Source: Diprion similis | Taxonomy: Eukaryota; Arthropoda; Insecta; Hymenoptera; Diprionidae | Direction of reading: 5' to 3' | Assembly: GCF_021155765.1 (NCBI RefSeq) | Contig: NC_060112.1 | Span: 8,618,001 to 8,682,000 of the forward strand | Length of the DNA: 64,000 bases | The notes under the pieces: generated by a model | Databases searched by the model: none | Seen by the model: only the letters and a program-made list of their open reading frames with translations | What the model was told of the DNA's origin: nothing | Translations under genes and position numbers: made by a program | Part shown: positions 49,022 to 62,684 of the stretch, piece by piece | Numbering within the stretch: the first letter of the stretch is position 1 | Layout: every line of letters begins with the position of its first letter

Positions 49022-50567
49022 ATGTTCAAGGTATAGTACGGACAGATTTAATTAAATTCATTAGTTTATTTATTGTTCGCCAAGAAGATTTGCAAAGGCA
49101 TCTAAGTTGCGACTCCAATGTAATTATTAATCAAGTGAAGAGTAAAAAAAAAATGAGAATTTATAAATGGTTCGATCGAGGCTACTCTCACACGACCTTA
49201 TAACCAGATTCAGAAAAGTTCAATTTCAGCTACCGAAGTCGTTAGATTTTTTGAACGTGAGAATTAGTGAGACAATGGTGGGGAAAATTACAGTTATTTC
49301 TTATTTCGTCTTGATGATGATGAAATCACAACGCGTATCATTGTAACGAGAACAACACAGTCAGCTTTATCTTCTTCTTTATAGACTATTGTCCTCTAGA
49401 TAGCAGTCAAACTATAGCTAGGTGTACCGATATATACATTTAGCGATCCAACATTTCTTTGAGCACAAACGATTTTTATCCCCACATTTAGGGCCTTAGG
49501 TACATCTCAAACCTCAAACCTTAGGTATGATAGGCGTGCGCGTCAGAAGACCGGTCAATAGTTAAATACCCAGTCTATACGCGAAGGCACGCGTTATTAA
49601 TGAATATGTTTGGCGTTTAATAGGGTTTTTTTGGGGCATCATGCAAACTTACAACTGAATATTACGCACTATTAGTAGTGTCTTCAGTGCTACTCAAAAT
49701 AAAACTTTCCTTCATAGGAATAGCAAAAAAGATCATGTGCGATACGTGCGCATAGACAATATCAGCCGCAAACCCACACTCGTTCAGACATTGCTTACTT
49801 TCCACACTTGTCACATAGTCCGTAGTTAAAAATTCATGAACATATACATAATAGAATGGTGACTGCATAGCGTGATGATATTGCGAATTCACGATAAACA
49901 TAAAAGCGTGTTCAGTCCCTAAAAACACAACCGCCAATAAAAAAAGATAACCAATTTACCGACGTCCTTTCAGCTGGTAGTAATCTGCGCAACCCTGGCC
50001 GCAGCTCAGGCTGGCCACCTCGCCGCACCCGCGATCACCTACAGCGCAGCGCCAGCTGTCTCCCACGTGACCTACGCTGCGCAGGCGCCGGCTCACATCA
50101 CCTACACCAGTGGCGCCCCCCTGATAAAGGACGCTTACTTGGCCCAGCCGAGCTACGCCTACAGCGCCTCTCCGGTCGCCGTTCACGCCCCAGCCATCGG
50201 CTCGTCTCACGAAAGCACGGTTCGATCCCTGGACGGAAACTCGGCAGTGTCCCACTACAGCAAGGCCGTCGACACCGCCTTTTCCACGGTCCGTAAATAC
50301 GACACCCGAGTAACGAACGACGCTAAGTTCGTTGCTGCTGCCCCCGCCTACGCCTATGCTGCCGCCCCCGCAGCGACTTACGCCTACAGCGCCCCCGTCG
50401 TCGCGAAGACGACTTACGCTGCTGCCCCAGCCCTTCACTACGCCGCTGCTGCCCCTGCCTACCCCGTCGTAGCTAAGGCGGCTTACGCAGCCCCCATCGC
50501 ATATTCGCCAGCCGGTCTTGTCGCGCACACCACCTTCAACGGCATCGGTGCTTCCTATGCTTGGTAA
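49022..50567 (+). CDS. Retinin-like cuticular protein with long Ala-rich lead
   Basis: Exon 1 is 49022-49030 (MFK, donor GTATAG). Exon 2 is 49974-50567 after the acceptor GACGTCCTTTCAG, phase 0, giving 200 residues. The signal peptide is about residues 1-16 (LVVICATLAAAQA). An Ala/Tyr/Pro/His-rich lead of about 60 residues comes before the domain at residues 78-119 (IGSSHESTVRSLDGNSAVSH, then STVRKYDTRVTND). This domain has drifted from the RSPGNLAQ form to RSLDGNS, and from KSDVRVSNP to KYDTRVTND. The tail is AAPAYAYAAAP-type and ends FNGIGASYAW. The product is probably a secreted cuticle protein. The three-residue first exon matches the divergent gene at 39755-40482, while the tail resembles the gene at 43077-44053. 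The intron is 943 bases. Confidence 0.9.
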
Positions 50568-50922
50568 ACGGAGGACGTGGCTTTGATTCGATAAAATTGT
50601 AGGGTTTGATGAGGTACTTGGTTTGTTTGGTGACTGCCGCGAGAAACCCCGTTAGAACTACCCTTGTGGATCCAGAATAAGTAATTATTCATGGGGGTGT
50701 CCTGTATCTGTACTTGTAGTACAGTTTTGCTAGATATAAATATTGCTGCAATCAATTGTAAGCAGGATTTGGGTTTCGTGGGAGTCACTGAATTTCGAAA
50801 CTACTAATCATACAGACAGTGTATAAAATGTCAACACTGATTTCTTATACATCGATCTCGACAATCGAACACCGATTTGAGTAAAACGCTATTGTAATTA
50901 TGTCGATTTTTGGCAATTTATA

Positions 50923-50928
50923 AATAAA
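50923..50928 (+). terminator. Poly(A) signal AATAAA
   Basis: AATAAA lies 356 bases after the stop at 50567. It is the first canonical hexamer downstream. Confidence 0.65.
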
Positions 50929-53240
50929 CTAAAATTACTTGTAAGTGGAAGAAATCTTTAGAGGTGCTTTGTATACATACATAATTGATCATACGTTCAA
51001 TATAACCATATCTTGTGTGGAACCTATGCGACGATCGTTATTACATCAAATACTATCTCATATAATAGAAGGCATTTTCCAGTGATCGGTTCAGTGAAAT
51101 TACATAAACCATGTTAATATCAAAGTTACGAGTAAGTTTTTACAACGCAGGCATTGGACAAACATATCAAACAATGGCCGAAACAGAATGACGTTCGAAA
51201 CACGTTTAAATTGCGTATTTCAGCAAGTGACAATTAACTACATCTTTGGGTTTCATTATAAGCTCGTCGCGTGCTTGAAAAATTTGCTAGATATATTTGT
51301 ACATACATACTCGAATGTATGATACTCGATTCGCAAATCCTATTAACATGACAAAATTGTATGATGGAAACCCGTTGCATCTAATAAAACATAAACTTCA
51401 ATTTTCGTCCAGTTATATTCGTTACACAATATCGAACGTCTTCCCCGTAAAATTGTATAAGTACAACGCAACGTTCTTCTCGAAATAACGATTTTCTATT
51501 TATGCCCATGTAACATCCACGTCTTCAATTACATTAATCATATTGAAAAATACGTATTGCAGATAGACATACGTATCATATAACATTCAAACTTCGTCTC
51601 TGCTGGATGAATTCATGTATCGATCAGATTGTTCCATCAGGACACGACGATTAAAATGGCAAGGCCGATTCGAGTCAATTGAAGTAATCACCTCCAAAAT
51701 AACGAGGGTGTCTTATCTTTATGGATTTACACCATACGGTTAGTATAGATTCGATTGAATACCTTATACGTCTGGTAATTATATGAGTAAAAGCAGTGCT
51801 CGATTGAGGATATTAAAAGGACGAGGTATACCTCGCGTGTAAAACATATGTACTCCGCGTTTTATGTACACGCAACTGGGAAGTATGAAACATGTGTGCA
51901 CGTCGATATTTTCTCACCGCGTGCATATAAGATTACGATACTGGGTGTGGTGCGTTGTTACGTCTTTGCGGTCCTCCACTCTGCCCCTGACTTACTTTCA
52001 CTCTCCATCGAGTAGGTACCTTAAGTCGGGGCACACATGAAGCCCGGGTATTAATGCATTCCATTTGTGAAATGTAGAGAAGCGTGAGGCGTAAGATAGA
52101 TCGGTCGAGAAGGATCGATCACCCGCCCGCGGTGATATATCTGCTGCACTGCATCACGGGTTATCTTTTAGATATATATCGAAAATAAAATTATGTGAAA
52201 GATGTTTGAAAGACTCTATCATTGTTCTAAAACAACAATAAAAAATGGAAAAGTATATTATTAGGTAGAAGGCCCTTCCTCCGCTTGAACAGTAAACTCG
52301 CCCTCGGGAATAGTCTCCGACTTCTTTTTTTTTTTTCATCAGATCACATGAGATAATACCTACTCATAAAATATATGAAATAAAATTTAAATAATCGTAC
52401 TAACCTTACGTTTACGAAAGCACTCAGTGGCACTGCTGTTTTTTTTTCTCATCAGTATTTCGCGTTTTTAAAAGGGGTTGGGCAAAAAGTATCTCGTGCG
52501 CCACGGGCGGAATGCGATTTTGTCGCTTCGCTCTTGCCGCTACCTTCACACTCGTCGAAAATTCCGCCTTTCAGCCCTTGATACGCAATGTACTATTTTC
52601 CGCATCGCGCTAAACCTAGAACTGACACTTAGATGACTTGAAAATCAGCTCAAACATGGCTAAAAGCCAGTTACCGTGTTGGCCCGAACATGAGTAGACC
52701 CCCAATTTTTGACCTCCGATTCGGAACTGTTTTTTGGATCCGAATATAGGTCGAATTTCAGAATACTTCAGCTTTTGCTTCACTTTACGACAATCGCGTA
52801 CATTTTACTCTGATGTACCGTATTCTAACGCAGTTCGGTAATTGTTTGTGTTTTCGGCTTCCCGCACAACTGTTAGTTTAAGGTTCGCATCATAACTATA
52901 CGAGAAATATTTTTGTTCACTTGATTTGTCTGTGAACCTCTACACTCCACTCTATCTACACTCCGAATATTAATTTTCTCAATTATTGCACGCAGGAAAC
53001 ATCTAACAGACAATTTGTTTATTCCAACTTCAGACTGATGCTTGAAAACAATTGAAGTCCGAATTTTCGATCTTCGAGATGAGGTGCATAGGCGCAGCGC
53101 GCGAATATTGCATTGCGAGAATATTACAATTGTCGGTCGATAACGAAATTTCCAGTCGATAATGTAAATCGCCTAAAAGGTCCCGAATTGACGAGGGTAA
53201 CGTACTACGAATATAAGAACCTGGAAAACATTCCCGATAC

Positions 53241-53573
53241 ATGTAGGGTAACAGGAGGCACGACAGGCCCCCAAAAAAAATTAGGTCAGGAAAAAAAAAA
53301 ATTTCCAATATTGAGATATTATTAGGGGTTCATTTATTACGTGTTAAATCAAAATATGTAACATTCTTTTGCGACAGAATTTCTCTTTTTTAATGATATT
53401 TCAGATAAAGGCCATTTGCACCGGAATATAAACTCTTTTTGCCATATACATATTGATGGATAATAATCAAAGATTCATTCAAGACGGGTGAAATGACAAG
53501 ATGCAGTGATTTGAAACAAAAAAAAAATTTCAATTTTTCAATGGGTCCGCCGTGCCCCACGTTACTCTACCTT
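53241..53573. mobile_element. Inverted-repeat miniature element
   Basis: The left end (GTAGGGTAACAGGAGGCACG ... CCCC, from 53243) matches the inverse of the right end (GGGTCCGCCGTGCCCCACGT, then TACTCTAC, to 53570) over about 28 bases with roughly eight mismatches. A TA dinucleotide lies close to both ends, which would suit a mariner/Tc1-like TA duplication, but the exact boundaries are uncertain. The interior is A/T-rich and non-coding. Confidence 0.65.
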
Positions 53574-56389
53574 ACATATTGGAAATAAGAATTTTCATTG
53601 AAGGTGATCGTTAGTTTACGATATATTGCGCCTCTGCAAAAGAATTTTCGTTACAGCATTCTCGGGCTTCACCGATGCTCAAGGTGGATCCAATCTCCCA
53701 AATTACATTCTCAATCCTTCCGACCAGGATGGCAACGCGAATTAACGAATAAGTTTAATCATATATTATTATGATGATAATGATTCTTAAATGTATACCA
53801 TACATGATATTCGTCAAAACTTTGGTATTATAAATGAATTCGATTAAATGCTCATACTTTTACAATAAAATTGTTTTTATTTACACGTGTTCTATGATCC
53901 GTTTCTATAGAATGCCAATACTTTCTGGAACCTACATGGTATGGAATATAGTAAATTGACGCAAATTTCAACCGTTTTATGAAAGCTTTATTTATAAAAT
54001 GGTATATTACTTACGACCGCTCTGACCAAATACAAATGACTAATCCAATCTTACATAATAAGCATTGTAAGATGGGTTAGTTGAACGCACGAGAACTCAA
54101 TATAACCGGATTAATCATCTTATACGTTATATTACTGTCAATTTTAATTCAACTTCTGATCATTGTAGTTCCAGCTGTAGGTCCTTGTTTTTAGAAAAAA
54201 ACAAACGGCTAAGCCTCATTAGATAAATTGATATATCTGTGCAGAAGTCCAGAATAGAGTAACTATATCGGTATAGTTTTCTTTATCTTTGCAATCGTAA
54301 TAACACACCAAATTCTAGTAATAACTATCGCTATACATCTATGCATAAATTAAATTATAATTAAATTTAAACTGTACTGATGCCTAGACTACGAAAATAC
54401 TTAAACAATAATACCTATGATTGATAATCATTAGCGACATATTTATACCTATCTACGCTTATCAGCAATAACGATTCAAGTTCAACGGTTTTAGTTGAAA
54501 ATTTGTTCGTGGCTTACATTAGCAATGTGTACGCGTAACTATATTATATACGATTCATTTGTAAGTGGCCCAGTGTATATATTCATTGACAATGAGCACA
54601 CTGTTAATAATAGATCATTTTTCAAAATAAATTTAAACTCAGTACGTCAGTATGCGCGCTAAAACAGAATATCCCAATTTACACTGGCTGAAAGTATAGG
54701 AGTGGAAATGCAGATAAAACCGCCCTGCCTGGTAAGTCAATCAGATTTTCAAAACAATTTAACTGTGAAATGTTTCTCTGATTTGCACCTTTAACATTTC
54801 ATTGCTTCTGAAAACGCTAGTGTTTCTTTTATCGTTAGCCTAGGTCTCACTGAAATATGCTCTAACTGGAACGCGTACAAACCCAATTTTGAGCGTGCCA
54901 CTTTGCCGGGACTTAAACTTATCCCGACTCTCAATCCACAGTCACCTACAAATATAAATCCTTGTTTCTAAATCTATGGAATGAAAATTACGTTAGATCG
55001 AAGTCAAGTTCAGCAATGCGTTACAACTAGTATGGAATACAAGTATTGATTGAACTCTAACTCAATTATTCCTCTAAAGATTATGGCGCATGTCTTACAT
55101 ATATGCTTGATAAATCAAAATCACTTTCTCAACCCTAATAGTCGCGATCTATCTCGGCACGCTCCGCTCTGCAGTAAAGCATTAGCATTTCGGGTCCCAG
55201 GTAGAGTGTATTTCAGTGCTAGGGCAGTACGATGAATCTATTTATGAATTAATAAAAAAAATAAAATAAAAAAATCACTGAAGGTCTGATTAGTCGATCA
55301 ATTTGAATAACGATTAAACGAATATGAATTGATTGGAAAAATAATTTATCGATTTATCCCACAGCCCGAGTTTAGCGTTTAGTCCAATATAGTCTAAAAG
55401 TCTATACGAATAGGCTACGGTGTAAAAAGAAAGGCGATGCCAGCGGCCCTGAAAATGTGAAACACCATTTCCCAACTTAGATTTGCTGATTGAGAGAGAT
55501 CGTACAGTTTTTACGAAAAATAACTACACAAGTACTTGTAGCATTCATCAATCAATTTGATGAAACACTGCAATGACTGAAATGTCACGATCGCTGTCTC
55601 AAAGCATGATTTTCCTTGACTTCGTGTAGTAGAGTATGCCTATGAATTTTTATGTTGATTGAATCTCCAGAAGCTGTAACCAGATTGTAGAAACCGTAGA
55701 GTCATTTTGTTATGGCTTTTGCATTCTGCTTATAAATTATGGAATTCTGTTTGCTTTGGCCTTTAAGCAGCCACGAAATGAATTCGTGTATCTATGTATA
55801 AATCAGACCCAAACGAGACTCACTATGACTGTGATTTCGTTCGATTACGTTCGATTTTGTCTCGGAAGTAGCGGTTGTATGTTTCAAAGCACTGTCTATG
55901 CACAGAGACAGGCCGTGACATCACCTTCCTTCTTACGCGGCCTACACCCTGGTATCCGCGTTGAAAAAAGGTGCAGAAGAAAAAAAGAAAGAAAAAAAAA
56001 ACGGTAGAAGATTCATGCATCAGACAGACCAGCAGAGCTACGTTACGCAAGAGAAAGTATCGAACTGACAAATAGACAGCGAGTGCACCAGAAAGAATAT
56101 ACTTTATTGCGAACATATTCTGTCACCACTCATTCTTACAGCAGTTTTTCAAATCACTAGCTACAATAAATCACAGACTTATAGATATAGACTGTGCGCT
56201 ACGTAAGAGGCATTGAAGCCTGGTTAGAAAGAAAAAGGTATTATCAACGTCTTTCTGCCTTTGTCTACAAAGGTAAATGGTGCTAAATGGTGAGGATCAA
56301 GATCGTTGAATGGAAGGGTTGTATTTATTACTCCCTTAGAGCATATACTACTGTAGGTACTATCGCGTGGTACAGAAAGTATAGCGGAG

Positions 56390-56578
56390 GAGTGAGAGAA
56401 AGAGAGAGAAAGAGAGAGAGAGGTATAATATGTTGGTTATAATCTGTCTCTTTCGCTCCACACTTGATTAGCCGATAAGTTTCCTCACAGCCAATAAAAT
56501 GCAGAGTGAAAGAGATGAAGAAACCCGAATATACAATATATATATAACGCTCTCTTTCTCTCTCTCTCATTCTCACTC
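56390..56578. repeat. Inverted AG-rich and CT-rich tracts
   Basis: GAGTGAGAGAAAGAGAGAGAAAGAGAG at about 56390-56421 is the reverse complement, with few mismatches, of the CTCTCTTTCTCTCTCTCTCATTCTCACTC tract at about 56549-56578. The spacer is about 130 bases. The two tracts could pair to form a long stem. Confidence 0.7.
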
Positions 56579-58500
56579 TTCACTTCGAGCACATTTTTCG
56601 CGAGGTCGATGGGATGGGTAGCTGCCTCCAGTAGTATATGCTCTAAAATTACCCTACAATCGCTATTTGTAAGCCCCCCGACACACCTCCTCGCGATATG
56701 CAAGAGGGCACGAACGACGTCCAGACTATGTCTGTCTGTCTTTCGCTATGCGGTCTATGTCTATAAGTCTATGCAATAAATGCTCACATGTGGGTGTGGT
56801 AGATGCAGTGTTGTAGTCCCACGGGCGATAATTAATTCATTATTTCAATGTACAATAATTGTCATAAATATTTATGTATATGTATGTATATGCATGTAAG
56901 TATGTTGCCTCCTTACAGGGCAATCTCATATCTTAAATGCTGCCTAGGCCAGTTAATAATTATTTTATTGTGACAAAGCTTATAGAATTTAATTAAATTA
57001 AATTGATTAATTCAATTTATTATTTGGACCATTAGAAAAAATAAACTCCCGTCCCAAATTCAAGGCGAATTCACTGCCTGACTTTATCTTTTAATTTTCA
57101 GGGTAGTAAGTAGGTGAACAGAAAATTATAATAACGAACGATCTTTTTATTCACATAAATTTTCGAACCCTAAGATCGGTCAATTTTATTTTTAGACTGC
57201 GTTTGGGACGAGAATGTTATAGCACTTTTATTTCTTTATTTTCATTGTCTTATTACTTTTCTTCAGTATTTTTCTTCGAAGAAAGAAAATACTTTTTATA
57301 ATACGTGCTACACGTAATATTCAACGTGTACGAATAAGTAAAACATTGCAAAGCTAATATTGTAAATTTATTAATGTCTCTAATATGTAAATCGATGTTA
57401 ATATTATTAACTCTTTTCTCGTCATTCTCTTATTATCAGTTAAAATACATCATTATAATAATCGAGCAGTATTTAAAGGCCGCTGCGGGCAGCCTGAGCC
57501 TCATGTACATTTGAGTTTATTTACTAAAACATGCCATTCAAATAATAGATAGAAATGTCCGGAATTAGAAGTGAAACAAATATATCAAGGTATGTAATCA
57601 GAATGATTTCGATCATTCACTCCATCGTACAGTTTATGTTCTCTTTCAATATGGGAACGTAGAAAAAAAAAAACGAAACTAAGACCGGCAGGTAAATCAC
57701 TCTGAGCCGTTCTTATTATTGTCTCAAATTTTTTTCAAGTTAGAGAGGAAAAGAATAAGATTTGAATATGGATTAAAATCTTGTTTTTTTTTCTGCAAGT
57801 TTATTCTCCCTGCATTGGTTCATTTGCAATTGAAATCATTAAAACGACTCCGTTGTGATCCAACTGAAGAAGCCTAATTATACATGTGTATATTGTATAC
57901 AGGTGTGATAGTGGTTTCATTCTCTGGTTACAATCATTTGTTCATGCTTTACAAACTGGAAAAAACCAAATGACCCAAAGTAAGCGGCGAATAAGTGATT
58001 ACGATATAGTCAAAGTGGTAGGCAGCAACCATCTTTTGAAAAGTAGAATAAAAAGGAAAAACAAAATATAGTAAGTGATGTAGAACAGGCACATATTTCC
58101 CATACGGCAATTACTTTTTTTCGTATCTTAGAATTTTTTCAAAAATTTTTTAACTAAGAATGTGGCAAAAGTTTACTTTGACAGGGTTTCTTTGAACTTT
58201 AAAAATATTCGTTATATATTATATTGCATATAATAATGTTAAAAAAAAAGAAGAAAATAGGCTAATTAATTCTTCTAATATCTCTTTGTCATTCATACAC
58301 ACGTTTACACACTGTTAAATCGTTCTTCCTCTCACAACCGCACCATCTCTCCCTCTTGTATTATTTCCCTGTCCCATCTGCCTAACATATTAAAACTTCA
58401 TTTCAATATTTAATATAATATAAAGCATGAGTGTAGCTAAAATTACATATCTGTATATTCAATAATATTACTTATATATTAAAATACGTATGCGTGTGTG

Positions 58501-58504
<4 letters not shown>

Positions 58505-58565
<61 letters not shown>

Positions 58566-58588
58566 ATACACACACACACACACACACA
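58505..58588. repeat. Compound (TA)n(CA)n microsatellite
   Basis: About 28 consecutive TA units, then TTTGTA, then about 9-10 CA units and a short TATATATG. Confidence 0.97.
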
Positions 58589-61500
58589 TATATATGTACC
58601 AACTATTAGAATGACGGATTGCAAATCATGATATAATTCAATAATACAATTACAATGTTACATTACGCGCTGCGCGCATGGATTCGTAGCAGATTGTTTA
58701 TGCCGTACGTGTGCAACAAAGAAGATTGTATAGCCATATTATTCCGAACGTTTATAGCTCGAAATTTTTGGTGCTAAACATGGTAAAAAAAATTCGTACT
58801 CGACTTATTTACGGGATTGGCTTTCCAGGTGTATTTGAAGAATAACTAACGAAATCAAGTCTTAAAATCAGAAGTCGAGCTACATTCAGGGTTGACTTAT
58901 ATTCGGAACAAAATGGTATTCAGGGTACTCATTTATTTTGAGCACATTCGTAGCAATGTAGTTACACCTAAAATTTCCTCGGAAATGAAGTAATTGTTCG
59001 TTTCTTCATCTAGTATGTATCTCCTGTACAAAGAAAACTTAAGGTATAAGTATTAAATTGTTATTTAATATTTCTTAACGATTAATAAACTGTATTGTTT
59101 TCCTTCTTTTAACTTTCAGTTTTTAAATATTGTGTACGTTATTATCATTATAATAATAATTAATAGCATAATGGAAAATAAAATATATCATTACAGAGTT
59201 GCAAGAAAAAAAACAACCAAAAACATCAACAGAGTAAAGATAAAAAGCAAACAATTTCATCGTCTCCATCGCGTGGATTCTGATCGGAACAGAAGCTGCA
59301 ACCCTACCTGTCACCCGCTAAAGCTGCTGCCTTTAATAATAATACAATTTCTTTCCCATCTTCAAAACCGCAGACCTCTGAATTACAACATTTATTAAAA
59401 TTTCAAGCACCGAAAATAAGTCAATTGATCGTTAGAACAATCATTCTTAATGAACCAGACACTCAATACTAGATAGAAGACTATAGAATTCTAGTTTCTG
59501 CTTGGATTCAGAGATTGTCTCTATCTTCTTCAATTTCTGACCATATCCCTATCCTTTTCCATACAATTTCTTCTCCATTATGCTTTTTCATTTTTATAAA
59601 AATTATGGTAAACTCATTAGCATGGTAGTAGTTTACAATACCCAGATTTTTTTTGTGACTGTTACACATTTTAAAAAAGCTCAATGAGATTTTTTTTGTA
59701 ATAATAGTCTTGTTTCTACTGATGCAAAAGTGCACGTTTATGCGATTTACATGATAACGAATGCGCAACGTAAAGAATTGACATATTATTTTTATGCCCT
59801 TCAGGCTTTGTCCAATAAATTTAAGAGGCAAAAGAAATTTATAACTGAAAAAGAAAATACAACGCGCGAGTACTAATAAGTTACAAGGGTACAATACTTG
59901 TAACGTTGATAATCACAATAAATTCATCGGTAAAAGCCGAATACATACGACGAATGATAAATAAATAATTTAATCTTCAAGCATCATCGAGATATACCTA
60001 CGTATACGTGTATAATATATTTAGTAAGCTGATAGGCGAGGTAGACAGGCAGGCAGAGTAACCACATCTGTTATTTTAGCCTTCTCAATGGTTGTTTATT
60101 TTATTCTTCAATTTTTCCTCATTACTCGAGAAATTAAGAAAAAAATTTGGCAATACATAAGCTCTCTATCGGTATTGTTACACAACACTCAGCTAGCTTA
60201 TCGCCAAGCAAATCTTCACAGACATTAAATTACATCGCATTGTCACTTCCGCAGTAATACTCGCTCATTAACATCGTCCTTTTCTTGGGCTTTCAATATA
60301 ATGTGCAAAGGTCGAAGAAAAAATTAAATGATAAATTACGCAGCTACTGTATTATCTCCACTACAATACTGTACTACGTTCGTTCAATAAGTTTTTCAAA
60401 TATTGTAGAACTAAATGGTTCACACTTTGTATAATCCTTGCTAAAAAGATGTCCGAGATAGTACTTAATAATTCGATGATAAGTGTTTAGTTTTGTTAGG
60501 TCTCATACCAAACTTGAAGTAGAAGGTACTTTAAAAATTTTTACCGATGAATTATCTTTGCTTATGTGAATGTACGAAAGTTGTAAAATACTCGATTAAA
60601 TCTAAATTTAAATGTACTTTTCGCTTTCGTTTCTCTATCTTTCCATTAATTTCTTATGACATCAATATTTTTGTTTTTTCAAATCAATATTTAAAAGTAA
60701 ATCATCTGTTATCACATCGTGCAACGTATAATACAGAAAACTTGTAAAAATAATAACAAAACTTGATTGCATCATATTAATCCTTCTACATAAAGGATTG
60801 ATTTTGTATTCATGAATCAATTCATCTTCCCGAAAAGTTCACACCGTTTACTCAGAGCATCTCCTTAGGTCATATTAAATTGTTAGATTGATAGAAAAGA
60901 TTAAAAAGAATAGAATAATGTTTCTTTGAGTATATAAAGTATGCACTACTAATTATTTCTGAAGATAACGACGGATATGCATATCAAACTTCGGAGTTTG
61001 GGAACTGAAATTTTATTTTGGCAATGGATGGTATTACTGACGTTTGTGAGTCCATATAAAATCTACATTCACCTAATTTGCATACCTATTAAGATTTGGC
61101 TATATCGCTCAAATAAGTGAAAGGGAAATTGTAAGTTTTCCTTGTATTTAAAGGGTTATATGTATATTGTGTAATTATTGCATAGCTAATTAAGGTGAGA
61201 TAAACAGAAAAAAAAGTTGACCATAGATTAATATCGAGTGCAACACTTATAACAAATAAAAGGTAAAAACATTAACAATATAATATAGTATAATATAGTT
61301 TTTCTTAAAAGTCGACGTAATATTGTGATGGCAGTCTTGAGTCCTGGAAAGATGATGTGATTGTTGCTTGGTTGCTTGCAGGTGGTATAAGACATTCGTC
61401 AATTTTTTTGTTTGTTCAAAATTCATTATTTATTCGTTCATTTAACTTTTTGATGGTTTGCGGTTTTTTTTTTCGAATCTTACTAATTCAGCTTCGATCT

Positions 61501-61875
61501 TGGGTACGATTTTTCTTTATATTTATAATTAAATTTCTGTTCTGGCAGTGTCTGTAAAGAAACCAATAAAACAATTTCAACAGTCAATGGATGTGCATAC
61601 TAAATCCATCTTATTCAATGTGGACTTAACAATTGTTACGGATTGTGGGAAAACTATAAAAACTAATCTATATCCGGCAACTATTGCAAAATAAACAGCA
61701 GTTTGGCTTTTTTCTTCGTATCTATTCTAGACATTGTAGTCTAAAGTAGCAAAAACTTCATTATAATTCAGTTTTTTCATATTCAGTAAAAGTTACGCGA
61801 TGTCTAAGATGAACAATTTGTGTGCAAAACCGTGTGCATGCCCTTTCCAGTTGTTTAAAATGGTTTACCGATAAA

Positions 61876-61881
61876 TTTATT
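61876..61881 (-). terminator. Candidate first poly(A) signal of adducin
   Basis: Minus-strand AATAAA (plus TTTATT) lies about 47 bases after the stop. It could produce a very short 3' UTR, and distal signals exist. Confidence 0.35.
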
Positions 61882-61927
61882 CATTATGTGAAAATAAAAA
61901 ATTTTGGCATACCTCAGATTTAACTAC

Positions 61928-62684
61928 CTACGCCTCGACAGACTTCTTTTTTTCCTTCTTTTTCTTAAGGAAAGATGGCGTCCTCAGTCCCTTCTTCTTC
62001 TTCTTCTCTTTTTTGGGGGACTCCTCGCTAACGCTCACATCCTGCGACATGGAACCCTTAACACGGAAGGTCCCAGTGGTAACCGTAAGCCAACATGCTC
62101 ATGCATTATACTATGTATATTTAATTAAACTAGGTAATCATGCAAGCTGCGCGTATAGCAAACTAGGCTGCTATATGCTACATGAGATATTTACAAAATA
62201 TCTTCTCAGAAAAAATGATAACTGTAGAAATCGTGCTTATTTTATCCCCCTTGTACGTATACATTGTGATAAATTTTTCGTGACATGAAGTTTGAGAAAC
62301 TCATAACAACGTAAGTGCCTGTAGATATTTTGAAAGGTTTTTCAATTTTCAAAGTTTGTGTCTAATGTAAGTAACAAGATTTATACTATCTACCAACAAC
62401 TTACATAATTATATTTATTTCAGTTCTCGTATTGGCCAAAAATTCGTATAACTTGAATTTATATAAAATTTTCATTTTTCAGAATACATGTATCCCCTCG
62501 AAATATATTTACTTCCTCAAAATTAAAGGACGAGATAAAATTTTTTTTTTTTGATATCTTGAATCCCAACGATACACACAAATAAGTAATTCTTATATAA
62601 ACTGAAATAAACGAACCTCTTTGCTGCTTTGGGAGAATGTACTGTGATGTGCGTCAGAATGGTCGCCATTCACTGTGTTTTCTC
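61928..62684 (-). CDS. hts: Adducin (hu-li tai shao), C-terminal exons (partial gene)
   Basis: Adducin caps and bundles actin filaments and recruits spectrin to them at the membrane skeleton. Only its C-terminal end is in the window. The terminal coding part is 62041-61928, read as DVSVSEESPKKEKKKKKGL, then RTPSFLKKKKEKKKSVEA and a stop. This is the MARCKS-related basic tail, whose RTPSFLKK core holds the conserved serine phosphorylated by PKC in adducins and binds calmodulin. Upstream, exon 62684-62617 (acceptor TTTGTGTTACAG, donor GAG-GTTCGT) encodes ENTVNGDHSDAHHSTFSQSS, then KE, ending in phase 0. It joins in frame to the CAG acceptor at 62042-62044. Alternative acceptors a few codons upstream (after GTTAAG, adding GSMSQ) are possible. 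Earlier exons with the head and neck domains lie beyond 64 kb or were not recognised. Confidence 0.88.

Larger units (their letters stand above)
50929..61927. other. AT-rich stretch downstream of adducin, no supported coding region
   Basis: No protein-coding region is supported in this 11 kb. Because adducin is read leftward and its stop lies at 61928, the right part may be its 3' UTR. The first minus-strand AATAAA after the stop is at 61876-61881, and many more follow. The stretch also holds an inverted-repeat element near 53.4 kb, inverted purine/pyrimidine tracts near 56.4-56.6 kb and a TA/CA microsatellite at 58.5 kb. Confidence 0.55.
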
